Below, piece after piece: positions 27,211 through 34,309 of a DNA stretch of 60,010 bases. The stretch lies in the NCBI GenBank assembly GCA_020847175.1, contig JADLCM010000038.1, positions 1-60,010 on the forward strand, given 5' to 3'. The notes below the pieces were generated by a model that saw nothing but the letters and a program-made list of their open reading frames with translations, was not told the origin of the DNA and did no database searches. Position 1 is the stretch's first letter. Each line of letters starts with the position of its first letter. The position numbers were made by a program, and so were the translations under genes. The stretch comes from Phycisphaerales bacterium. GTDB lineage: Bacteria; Planctomycetota; Phycisphaerae; Phycisphaerales; UBA1924.

Positions 27211-28223
27211 AAACCCGGATTGCCGTCGTGGGCGCACCGGGATACTCCGGGGCGGAGGTGTGCCGTCTGCTTCTCGCGCATCCGCGCGCCGAGATCGTGG
27301 GCCTGTTCGGTTCTGCCTCGCGTGACGAGGCTCGACAAGGCATCGCCGAGGTCTTCCCGCGGTTCCGCGGGCGGCTTGACCGTGAGGTGCAGGCGGGCTC
27401 CATCGAGCGAATCCTGGGCTCCCGCCCCGAGGCTGTGTTCCTGGGCACGCCTCACGAGGCGAGCATGCACCTTGCGCCGGCACTGCTGGACGCGGGCGTG
27501 CGCGTGCTCGATCTCTCCGGGGCGTTCCGGCTGCCGGACGCGGGCCTCTACCCCGCGCACTACGGCTTTGCCCACGAACACCCTCGGTTGCTCGCCGAAG
27601 CGGTGTACGGGTTGGTCGAGCACCAGCGCGAGCGTCTGCACGGGGCACGCCTGATCGCGGTGCCGGGGTGTTACCCCACATCGGCGATCCTGCCGCTGAG
27701 GCCGCTCGCGCGGGCCGGGGCCATTCGTCCCGGGTCGCGGACGGTGGTGAACTCGATCAGCGGCGTGAGCGGGGCGGGGCGCTCCGCGAAGGTCGGAAGC
27801 CTCTTCTGCGAGGTGGGCGTTCAGCCGTACGGCGTCTTGGCGCACCGACACCAGCCCGAGATCGAGACGCACGCGGGCGCGCCGGTGGACTTCACCCCTC
27901 ACCTCGCGCCGCTGGCCCGGGGCATCGTCAGCACGATCCACGTCACCCTCGCGGAGGGATGGAACGAGGCTCGTGCCGGCGACGTGCTTCGCGGCGCGTA
28001 CGCGAACGAGCGTTTCGTGCGGTTGCTGCCCTCGGGGGCGTGGCCCTCGACCCTCCACGTCGAGCGGACCAACTTCTGCGACATCGGATGGGCCGGTCGC
28101 GACGGAAGGCTCATCGTGTGCTCGGCTATCGACAACCTGGTGAAGGGGGCGGCGGGTCAGGCGGTGCAGGCGATGAACGCCGCGCTCGGATGGGACGAGG
28201 CGCTCGGGCTGGAGGGGTTGTAG
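27207..28223 (+). CDS. argC: N-acetyl-gamma-glutamyl-phosphate reductase
   Basis: 338 residues. NADPH-dependent reduction of N-acetylglutamyl 5-phosphate to the semialdehyde, third step of arginine synthesis. Seen: RIAVVGAPGYSGAEVCRLL (nucleotide-binding Rossmann loop), the catalytic-cysteine segment AVPGCYPTSAILPL, and HRHQPEIETHAG with the active-site histidine. The GTG at 27207 has GGGAGG upstream inside argR, and the overlap with argR implies coupling. Confidence 0.97.
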   Translation: MKTRIAVVGAPGYSGAEVCRLLLAHPRAEIVGLFGSASRDEARQGIAEVFPRFRGRLDREVQAGSIERILGSRPEAVFLGTPHEASMHLAPALLDAGVRVLDLSGAFRLPDAGLYPAHYGFAHEHPRLLAEAVYGLVEHQRERLHGARLIAVPGCYPTSAILPLRPLARAGAIRPGSRTVVNSISGVSGAGRSAKVGSLFCEVGVQPYGVLAHRHQPEIETHAGAPVDFTPHLAPLARGIVSTIHVTLAEGWNEARAGDVLRGAYANERFVRLLPSGAWPSTLHVERTNFCDIGWAGRDGRLIVCSAIDNLVKGAAGQAVQAMNAALGWDEALGLEGL

Positions 28224-28224
28224 C

Positions 28225-29073
28225 GTGAGATCGGAGCACCCATCGCGTGCGTGCCCCGGGCCGATGGTGGTCAAGGTGGGCGGCGCAGCGCTTGAAGCCC
28301 CCGAGACCCGGCTCGACCTGTGGCGGGCCCTCGCCCGCGCGCACGGCGCCAGCCCGGGCGGGGTCGCCCTGGTGCATGGCGGAGGGAGTTCGATCGACGC
28401 GCACCTCGCCCGGTTGGGCATGGAGACGCGCCGGCGGGACGGCATCCGCCTCACGCCTCCGGAGCAGATGCTGGAGATCGCCGGCGTGCTGGCGGGGCGC
28501 CTCAACAAGGTGCTGGTGGGGGCGCTGCTCGCGGCGGGCGCGCCGGCGACGGGCCTCGCGATCGGCGACGGCTTTCTCCTCCGGTGCCGGCGCACCGAGA
28601 AATACGGCGCGGATGCGGGGCAGGTGGGTGAGGTCTCGGGCGGTGAGGGCGGGCCGGCCCGCGCGCTGCTCCGGGCGGGCTACCTGCCGGTGATCTCCTC
28701 CATCGGCATCGACGACGCCGGGGCGCTGCTCAATGTCAATGCTGACGAAGCCGCCGCGGGCGTCGCCCAAGCCCTCGGTGCGTCGATGCTGGTGCTGTTG
28801 ACGGATGTGCCGGGCGTGCTCGGAGCAGGCGGGCAGGTCGCGTCGGCGCTTGACGGCCCGGCGATAGAGCGCATGATCGCCTCGGGCGAGGTGAGCGGGG
28901 GCATGATCCCCAAGGTGCGGGGCGCGCTGGAGGCGGCACACCTCTCCGGAACCCCGGCGATCATCGCGCCATGGGGCGACCCGTCGTGCCTTGAGGCGCT
29001 GGCGCAGGGCGAGCCGCGCGGCACGCGCATTGAAGCACGGCGTGGCGGCACGCCCGGGAAGGACCATCGATGA
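28225..29073 (+). CDS. argB: Acetylglutamate kinase
   Basis: 282 residues of the amino-acid-kinase fold. Phosphorylates N-acetyl-L-glutamate. Visible: VVKVGGAAL with the catalytic lysine, LVHGGGSSIDAHL, GIRLTPPEQMLEIAGVLAG, NVNADEAAAGVAQALGA with the substrate-site Asn, and LLTDVPGVL. GTG 28225 begins one base after the argC stop. The N-terminus has about 10 residues before the first strand. The C-terminus is somewhat extended and basic (RIEARRGGTPGKDHR). Confidence 0.96.
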   Translation: MRSEHPSRACPGPMVVKVGGAALEAPETRLDLWRALARAHGASPGGVALVHGGGSSIDAHLARLGMETRRRDGIRLTPPEQMLEIAGVLAGRLNKVLVGALLAAGAPATGLAIGDGFLLRCRRTEKYGADAGQVGEVSGGEGGPARALLRAGYLPVISSIGIDDAGALLNVNADEAAAGVAQALGASMLVLLTDVPGVLGAGGQVASALDGPAIERMIASGEVSGGMIPKVRGALEAAHLSGTPAIIAPWGDPSCLEALAQGEPRGTRIEARRGGTPGKDHR

Positions 29074-30014
29074 CACATCCCAGCCCGCTCGCGGGGCGCG
29101 ACCTCATCTCACTCGCGGACTGGTCGGGCGCGGAGATCATCCGCGTGCTCGACGCGGCCTCCGCCGCCAAGCGCGACCCCGCGGCCTGGCGCCGCGCCCT
29201 TGACGGCAAGGCCGTCGTCATGCTCTTTGAGAAGCCCAGCCTGCGCACGCGGGTGAGCTTCGAGGTCGGCATCGCCAAGTGCGGCGGGCACGCGATGTAC
29301 TTCGACCATGCCGCGTCGAAGATCGGCCAGCGTGAGAGCATCAAGGACTACGCGATGAACCTCGAACGGTGGGTCGAGTGCATCGTCGCGCGGACATTCT
29401 GGCACGACACCGTGGTTGAACTGGCCCGGCACGCGCGGGTGCCGGTCGTCAACGCCCTCACCGACCTCGACCACCCGTGCCAGGCCCTGGCCGACATGCT
29501 CACGCTCCGCGAACGGGTCGGCGACCTGCGCCGGGCGAGGCTGGCCTACATCGGCGACGGCAACAACGTGTGCCAGGCGCTGCTCTATGCGTGCGCGGCG
29601 CTGGGCACCGCGATCACCGTCATCACGCCCGAGGGGTACGAGCCGCAGGCCGCCGGTCTCGACGCGGCCCGGCGGATCGCGGGCCAGAGCGGCGCCCGCA
29701 TCACGCTCTCGCACGATCCGCGCGCGGTGGAAGGGCACCACGCGGTGTATACCGACACGTGGATCAGCATGGGCCAGGGCGACCAGGCCGAGGCCCGGCG
29801 CCGCGCCCTGCGTCCCTACCAGGTCAACGGCGCAACCATGCGGGCCGCAGGACCGGGCGCGATCTTCATGCACTGTCTGCCCGCCACGCGCGGCGAAGAA
29901 GTGACCGACGAGGTGATCGACGCCCCGACGTCGGCGGTCTACGACCAGGCGGAGAACCGCATGCACGCGCAGAACGCCTTGCTCGTGCATCTCATCGGCG
30001 TCCCGCCCGCCTGA
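29070..30014 (+). CDS. argF: Ornithine carbamoyltransferase
   Basis: 314 residues. Transfers carbamoyl from carbamoyl phosphate to ornithine, giving citrulline. Carbamoyl-phosphate site FEKPSLRTRVSFE, then DHPCQALAD, the ornithine-recognition loop WISMGQG, and the HCLPATRGEEV catalytic-cysteine motif. The SMG loop distinguishes it from acetylornithine carbamoyltransferase. ATG 29070 overlaps the argB stop (ATGA). Confidence 0.97.
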   Translation: MTHPSPLAGRDLISLADWSGAEIIRVLDAASAAKRDPAAWRRALDGKAVVMLFEKPSLRTRVSFEVGIAKCGGHAMYFDHAASKIGQRESIKDYAMNLERWVECIVARTFWHDTVVELARHARVPVVNALTDLDHPCQALADMLTLRERVGDLRRARLAYIGDGNNVCQALLYACAALGTAITVITPEGYEPQAAGLDAARRIAGQSGARITLSHDPRAVEGHHAVYTDTWISMGQGDQAEARRRALRPYQVNGATMRAAGPGAIFMHCLPATRGEEVTDEVIDAPTSAVYDQAENRMHAQNALLVHLIGVPPA

Positions 30015-30107
30015 GCCGGCGCGCGAATGATGTTTGAAACTGCGCGGTTCATCCCGCGAACAAGCCTCCTTGAGCAATGCCCGGGCGTACCCCGGAAAGG
30101 ACCGACC

Positions 30108-31352
30108 ATGACCCGCAAGCCTTCCAAGATCGTGCTCGCCTACTCCGGCGGGCTCGACACCTCGGTCATTCTCGCCTGGCTCGCCGAGAACTACGGCTGC
30201 CCGATCGTCGCGTACTGCGGTGACGTGGGCCAGGGACACGATGAGGTGGAGGGGCTCCGCCAGCGCGCCCTCTCGAGCGGGGCGAGCGACTTCGAGTTCG
30301 TGGATCTTCGGCGCGAGTTCATCGAGGACTTCTGCTTTCCGATGCTCATGGCGGGGGCGAAGTACGAGGGGCGGTACCTGCTGGGCACCAGCATCGCCCG
30401 TCCGATCCTCGCCCGCGCGCAGGTTGAAGTCGCCCGCAAGCACGGGGCCGACGCGGTGGCGCACGGGTGCACGGGCAAGGGGAACGACCAGATTCGCTTT
30501 GAGGTCACCTACGCGGCGCTCGCGCCCGACTTGCAGGTCATCGCGCCCTGGCGCGAGTGGGACCTGCGCGGGCGGGAAGACCTGCTCGCCTTCCTGAAGA
30601 AGCGCAACATCGCGACCAACGCCAGCGCGACCAAGGCATACAGCCGCGATCGCAACCTCTGGCACATCAGCCACGAAGGGGGTGGGCTCGAGAACCCGTG
30701 GAACGCCCCGCCGGAGGACGCGTGGATGATGACCACCGCGCCCGACAGGGCCCCCGAGACCCCGCGCGATGTGCTCATCGACATCGAGGCGGGCCGCCCG
30801 GTTGCCGTGGATGGCCTGCCGATGCCGGGCGAGCGGATGGTCGAGCACCTCAACACCCTGGCGGGGGCGCACGGCGTCGGGCGCATCGACCTCATCGAGA
30901 ACCGCGTGGTGGGGATGAAAAGCAGGGGGATCTACGAAACGCCCGGGGGCACGGTGCTGTTTGAGGCGCTCCGCGGCCTGGAAGAGCTCGTGCTCGATCG
31001 TGCCACGCTGCGCTTGCGCGAGGAGCTCGCCCTGAAGGTCGCCGACCTGATCTACGAGGGCAAGTGGTACACACCCCGGCGTGAGGCGCTCTTCGCGGCG
31101 GTCACGGCCCTGGCTCGCCCGCTGACCGGACAGGTGATGGTGCGGCTCTTCAAGGGCGCCGCGACCGCCGTGCGCAGGCGCAGCCCCAACGCGCTCTATT
31201 CCGAGGACTACGCGACGTTCTCCAAGGACGAGGTCTACAACCAGCAGGATGCGAGCGGGTTCATCCGGCTGTTCTCCCTCCCCGAGCGCATCCGTGCGCT
31301 CGCGGCCGGGCACGCCGACACCCGCCAGGCCGCGCACGGAGCCGCCCGCTGA
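30108..31352 (+). CDS. argG: Argininosuccinate synthase
   Basis: 414 residues. ATP-dependent ligation of citrulline and aspartate. The PP-loop motif is LAYSGGLDTSVIL; also AYCGDVGQ, GCTGKGNDQIRFE and EGGGLENPWN. ATG 30108 follows GGAAAGGACCGACC. The 93-base gap after argF is the largest in the operon and could hold a secondary promoter, though I find no second copy of the palindrome there. The C-terminus ends in a short alanine-rich extension. Confidence 0.97.
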   Translation: MTRKPSKIVLAYSGGLDTSVILAWLAENYGCPIVAYCGDVGQGHDEVEGLRQRALSSGASDFEFVDLRREFIEDFCFPMLMAGAKYEGRYLLGTSIARPILARAQVEVARKHGADAVAHGCTGKGNDQIRFEVTYAALAPDLQVIAPWREWDLRGREDLLAFLKKRNIATNASATKAYSRDRNLWHISHEGGGLENPWNAPPEDAWMMTTAPDRAPETPRDVLIDIEAGRPVAVDGLPMPGERMVEHLNTLAGAHGVGRIDLIENRVVGMKSRGIYETPGGTVLFEALRGLEELVLDRATLRLREELALKVADLIYEGKWYTPRREALFAAVTALARPLTGQVMVRLFKGAATAVRRRSPNALYSEDYATFSKDEVYNQQDASGFIRLFSLPERIRALAAGHADTRQAAHGAAR

Positions 31353-32782
31353 TGGGCACGCCTTCCGCAGGAGGCCCCGGCGCCCCGGGCGCGATGTGGG
31401 GGGGGCGCTTCGCCGCGCCCGCCGACCCGCTCTTCCGCGCCGTGAACGACTCCCTCGGGGTCGATTGGCGTCTTGCGCGCGAGGATATCCAGGGCTCGAT
31501 CGCGTGGGCGTCCGGGCTGGAGCGAGCCGGAGTGCTCTCGCGTGCGGAGTACGACCGACTGGTCGAAGCGCTCAAGACTGTGGAACACGAAGCGGCGGAA
31601 TGCGCCGGTTCGCCCGTCGAAAGCGGGGCGGAGGATGTGCATTCGTGGGTGGAACAGCGGCTCATTGCCCTCGTCGGAGACCTCGGCAAGAAGCTCCACA
31701 CGGGGCGGAGTCGCAACGACCAGGTCGCGACTGACTTCCGGCTCTGGCTCCGCGCCGCCCTCGACGAACGCGCCGCGGAACTGCGCGCCGTGCGAGCCGC
31801 GCTGCTTCGCCTCGCGCAGCGTCACGACGGCGTCGTGATGCCCGGGTACACCCACCTGCAGCGGGCCCAGCCCATCCTTCTCGCGCACTGGGCGCTCGCC
31901 TACGAGGAGATGCTCTTCCGGGACACCGCCCGCCTGCGCGATGCTCGCGCGCGCGTGGACGAGTGCCCGCTCGGGTGCGGCGCCCTGGCCGGTACCGCCT
32001 ACCCCGTGGACCGCGCCGCGATCGCGCGCGACCTGGCGTTCGCCGGCCCGTGCGCCAACAGCCTCGACGCGGTCGCGTCGCGCGACTTCGCACTTGAAGC
32101 GCTCGCCGCCTCGGCCATCTGCGGGGTCACCCTCTCGCGCCTTGCCGAAGACCTCATCCTCTACTTCACCGACGAGTTCGCGTTTCTCCGCATCGCCGAC
32201 AGCATGACCAGCGGCTCCTCGCTGATGCCTCAGAAGAAGAACCCCGATGCGATTGAGCTGCTCCGTGCCAAGTGCGGGCGCCTGTGCGCCGAGTTTCAGG
32301 CCCTCGCCGTGGTGATGAAGGGCCTCCCCCTCGCGTACAACAAGGACATGCAGGAGGATAAGCGAGGCACCTTCGCCGCGATGGACGAGCTCTCGATCTG
32401 CCTCCGCGTCGGGGCCCGCATGCTCGACGCCGCGACCTTCGAGGCGGCCCGCTGCCGGACTGCGGCGCTCGGGGGGTACGCCAACGCAACCGATCTGGCC
32501 GATTATCTTGTCGAGCGGGGCGTGCCCTTCCGCGAAGCGCACGACCGGGTCGGGCGACTGGTCCGCGTCGCGCTGGCACGGTCGGTGCCCCTGGAGGATT
32601 TGCCGCTGGAGACCCTGCGCGAGACATGCCCCGAGCTCGACGAGGGCGTCTACGCTCGCCTCAGCCCCGAGGCGTGCCTCGAGCGCCGCGCCGCCCTGGG
32701 CGGCACCGCTCCCCAGCGCGTCGGCGAGGCGCTCCGGCGCTCCCTCGCCCGCCTGGAGCACGAGGAGGCGGGTCAGCGATGA
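31352..32782 (+). CDS. argH: Argininosuccinate lyase
   Basis: 476 residues of the fumarase/aspartase superfamily. Splits argininosuccinate into arginine and fumarate. Seen: MWGGRFAAPADPLFRAVND at the N-terminus, HTGRSRNDQVATDFRLWLR, MPGYTHLQRAQPILLAHW and the signature GSSLMPQKKNPDAIELLRAK with the catalytic serine. The ATG overlaps the argG stop by one base (TGATG). Confidence 0.97.
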   Translation: MGTPSAGGPGAPGAMWGGRFAAPADPLFRAVNDSLGVDWRLAREDIQGSIAWASGLERAGVLSRAEYDRLVEALKTVEHEAAECAGSPVESGAEDVHSWVEQRLIALVGDLGKKLHTGRSRNDQVATDFRLWLRAALDERAAELRAVRAALLRLAQRHDGVVMPGYTHLQRAQPILLAHWALAYEEMLFRDTARLRDARARVDECPLGCGALAGTAYPVDRAAIARDLAFAGPCANSLDAVASRDFALEALAASAICGVTLSRLAEDLILYFTDEFAFLRIADSMTSGSSLMPQKKNPDAIELLRAKCGRLCAEFQALAVVMKGLPLAYNKDMQEDKRGTFAAMDELSICLRVGARMLDAATFEAARCRTAALGGYANATDLADYLVERGVPFREAHDRVGRLVRVALARSVPLEDLPLETLRETCPELDEGVYARLSPEACLERRAALGGTAPQRVGEALRRSLARLEHEEAGQR

Positions 32783-33309
32783 CCAGCACGCGCGTGGACG
32801 TTCGCCCCCTGCCCAAGATCGACCTGCCCCCCCAGACCTCCGACATCGGCGAGATCGCCGTGCGCACCGCTCGGCCCGGGGATGAGCACGCGGTCTGCCG
32901 CCTGGTCAACGCCTGGGCGGACGAGGGGTTGACTCTTAGACGCACGCCCGCCGAAGTCGTGGTTCGAATCGGAGAGTTCGTGCTTTGCGAGCAGGGCGGG
33001 TTTGCGATCGGCACAGGTGCGCTGGCGGTCTTCAGCCCCGCCCTGGCCGAGATCCGAAGCGTGGCCGTTGACCCGACGGTCAAGGCCAAGGGTGTGGGCC
33101 GCGCGGTGATGACGTTCCTGGTGGATGCCGCCAAGACCCTGGAGTTGGACGAGATCGTGCTGTTGACCAAGGTGCCGGGCTTCTTCGCGAAGTTCGGCTT
33201 CCGCGAGATCTCCGCCGCCCAGTTGCCGCCCTCGTTCCTTGAGGAGGCCATCATCGGGCGCGGCCGCAAACTGGTCGGGCGGACGATCATGATCCGCGAT
33301 GTGATGTAG
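32779..33309 (+). CDS. argA: GNAT N-acetyltransferase, probable short N-acetylglutamate synthase
   Basis: 176 residues of GNAT fold: IAVRTARPGDEHAVCRLVNA, LAEIRSVAVDPTVKAKGVGR (acetyl-CoA loop), LLTKVPGFFAKFGFREI. Short GNAT-only N-acetylglutamate synthases are known in actinobacteria, and an ArgA-like domain is fused to ArgH in some marine gammaproteobacteria; position here, with an ATGA overlap on argH, supports the first step of arginine synthesis. It lacks the amino-acid-kinase domain of classical ArgA, which is where arginine feedback usually acts. Function rests on context as much as on sequence. Confidence 0.82.
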   Translation: MTSTRVDVRPLPKIDLPPQTSDIGEIAVRTARPGDEHAVCRLVNAWADEGLTLRRTPAEVVVRIGEFVLCEQGGFAIGTGALAVFSPALAEIRSVAVDPTVKAKGVGRAVMTFLVDAAKTLELDEIVLLTKVPGFFAKFGFREISAAQLPPSFLEEAIIGRGRKLVGRTIMIRDVM

Positions 33310-33327
33310 TCCGCGGGGAGGCGAAGA

Positions 33328-33411
33328 ATGCGCATCGAGATCGGCTCGGCGGCGCTCTTGCCCGTGGAGGCACAGCCGGCGCAGCTGCACATCCGTTTCT
33401 GGCGCCGGTGA
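33328..33411 (+). CDS. Very short open frame with strong ribosome-binding site
   Basis: 27 codons starting 18 bases after argA; GGGGAGG stands six bases before the ATG, a better site than most genes here. The product would read MRIEIGSAALL through to IHIRFWRR-like basic residues (actual end QLHIRFWRR). It could be a micropeptide, or the surviving 5' end of a gene destroyed when the neighbouring IS5 element and deletions arose. I cannot decide. Confidence 0.3.
   Translation: MRIEIGSAALLPVEAQPAQLHIRFWRR
33376..33408 (+). terminator. Possible arginine-operon terminator
   Basis: CCGGCGC (33376-33382) pairs with GCGCCGG (33402-33408) around a 19-base loop, about 65 bases after argA. No T-run follows; it also overlaps the end of the 27-codon frame. 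Confidence 0.3.
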
Positions 33412-33695
33412 TCCGAATCACCGCACCCGTTCGCGCGTGTCGGTGCGGAAGGCGTGGCACGTTCACGTCGCCGGGAGCAGCAGAGGGCGTGACCGTGGGC
33501 TGTTCGGGCAGGCGACCTCCGAGGCCGACGAGCACTGCGGTGGTCGAGTCCCGTGGCGCATGTTCGGGCTGAAGCTGGCTTGAACCGCCGGACGAAGCGA
33601 GGAGCACAGTCGGCGCCATGCGTGTCGATGGCATTGGGCTGCGATCCGAAAACCACGTGGGTAACGTGAGCTCCGGGGAGTCTGCAATGCCCTTC
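33412..33695. other. Gene-free stretch before the IS5 remnant
   Basis: I find no gene here; the 27-codon frame and hairpin just to its left are the only structure between argA and the IS element. The open frames on both strands lack ribosome-binding sites and have arginine-rich, low-complexity translations. Confidence 0.4.
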
Positions 33696-33712
33696 GAGAC
33701 TGTTTCAGAACG
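33696..33712 (+). repeat. Left terminal inverted repeat of the IS5 remnant
   Basis: GAGACTGTTTCAGAACG; pairs with the right repeat with two mismatches. Confidence 0.75.
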
Positions 33713-33765
33713 TGAGTATCGGCCGTTGAAGGTTGCCGTCAGCACAGGTGCACGGAGGCACGATC

Positions 33766-34125
33766 ATGGCGGCGGATCTGCTCCCGGAAGCGTTGTGGGA
33801 AGAGATCGAGTCGTTGTTGCCGCCGGTATCGCGGGCCGAGACGGGCCGCCCGCCGGGGGACAATATGGAGGGTCTGCGCGGCATCATCTTCGTGCTCCGC
33901 TTCAACGTGCCGTGGCAGGCGGTGTCGAAGATCAAGGCATTGAGGGCCGACTGGTCCCGCGTGCCGACGGACCCACGGCAGCGGGCTGGGCGTGTTGCGG
34001 TACGTCATCGAGCGCACCCTCGCGCGCTTCAGTCACTTCCGACGCCTCCGGCTTTGCTACGAACGCCGGGGGAGCACTTCCAGGCCCTGCACGAACTCGC
34101 CGCCGCGCTCCTCATCTGCTCACGG
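33766..34125 (+). pseudogene. IS5-family transposase, deleted and frameshifted
   Basis: The ATG at 33766 follows GGAGGCACGATC. The first ~50 codons give LLPEALWEEIESLLPPVSR and GLRGIIFVLRFNVPWQAV, the N-terminal DUF4096 domain of IS5-group transposases. After about 33920 the whole catalytic centre is missing. The C-terminal part resumes in another frame as GSGLGVLRYVIERTLARF-SHFRRLRLCYERR, then shifts again to GEHFQALHELAAALLICSR, both typical of the family's end. So at least one large deletion and two frame changes; no active enzyme can be made. Confidence 0.85.
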
Positions 34126-34144
34126 ATCACATCGCTTGGACTAT

Positions 34145-34161
34145 CGTTCTGAAGCAATCTC
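34145..34161 (-). repeat. Right terminal inverted repeat of the IS5 remnant
   Basis: CGTTCTGAAGCAATCTC, the near-complement of the left repeat. Confidence 0.75.
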
Positions 34162-34309
34162 CAGGCTCGGGCAGATGCGGTTGGATGACGCCGCCATACG
34201 CATCCTTGGAACGGCACGGTCCGGGGAGAATCGCAGCCACACGCTTGGCTGAGTTGGTATCGTGTGTCTGTCGGACCCGGAGTTCTTCACTGACGCGTGG
34301 CGGATAGGC

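Larger units (their letters stand above)
33696..34161 (+). mobile_element. Internally deleted IS5-family element with both ends
   Basis: Length is 466 bases, far shorter than a complete IS5-family element (usually 0.8-1.3 kb). It is bounded by inverted repeats that match at 15 of 17 positions and carries a broken transposase whose N- and C-terminal pieces both resemble IS5-family transposases. No clear target duplication is visible at the flanks (CTTC left, CAGG right). It is a decayed or MITE-like copy that would need a transposase in trans to move. Confidence 0.8.

Noticed and set aside
29109..31337. Long leftward frame opposite argF and argG
   Set aside because: Both arg genes are certain; the antisense translation has no recognisable content.
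31235..32761. Long leftward frame opposite argH
   Set aside because: Mirror of the argH codon bias; no family signature.
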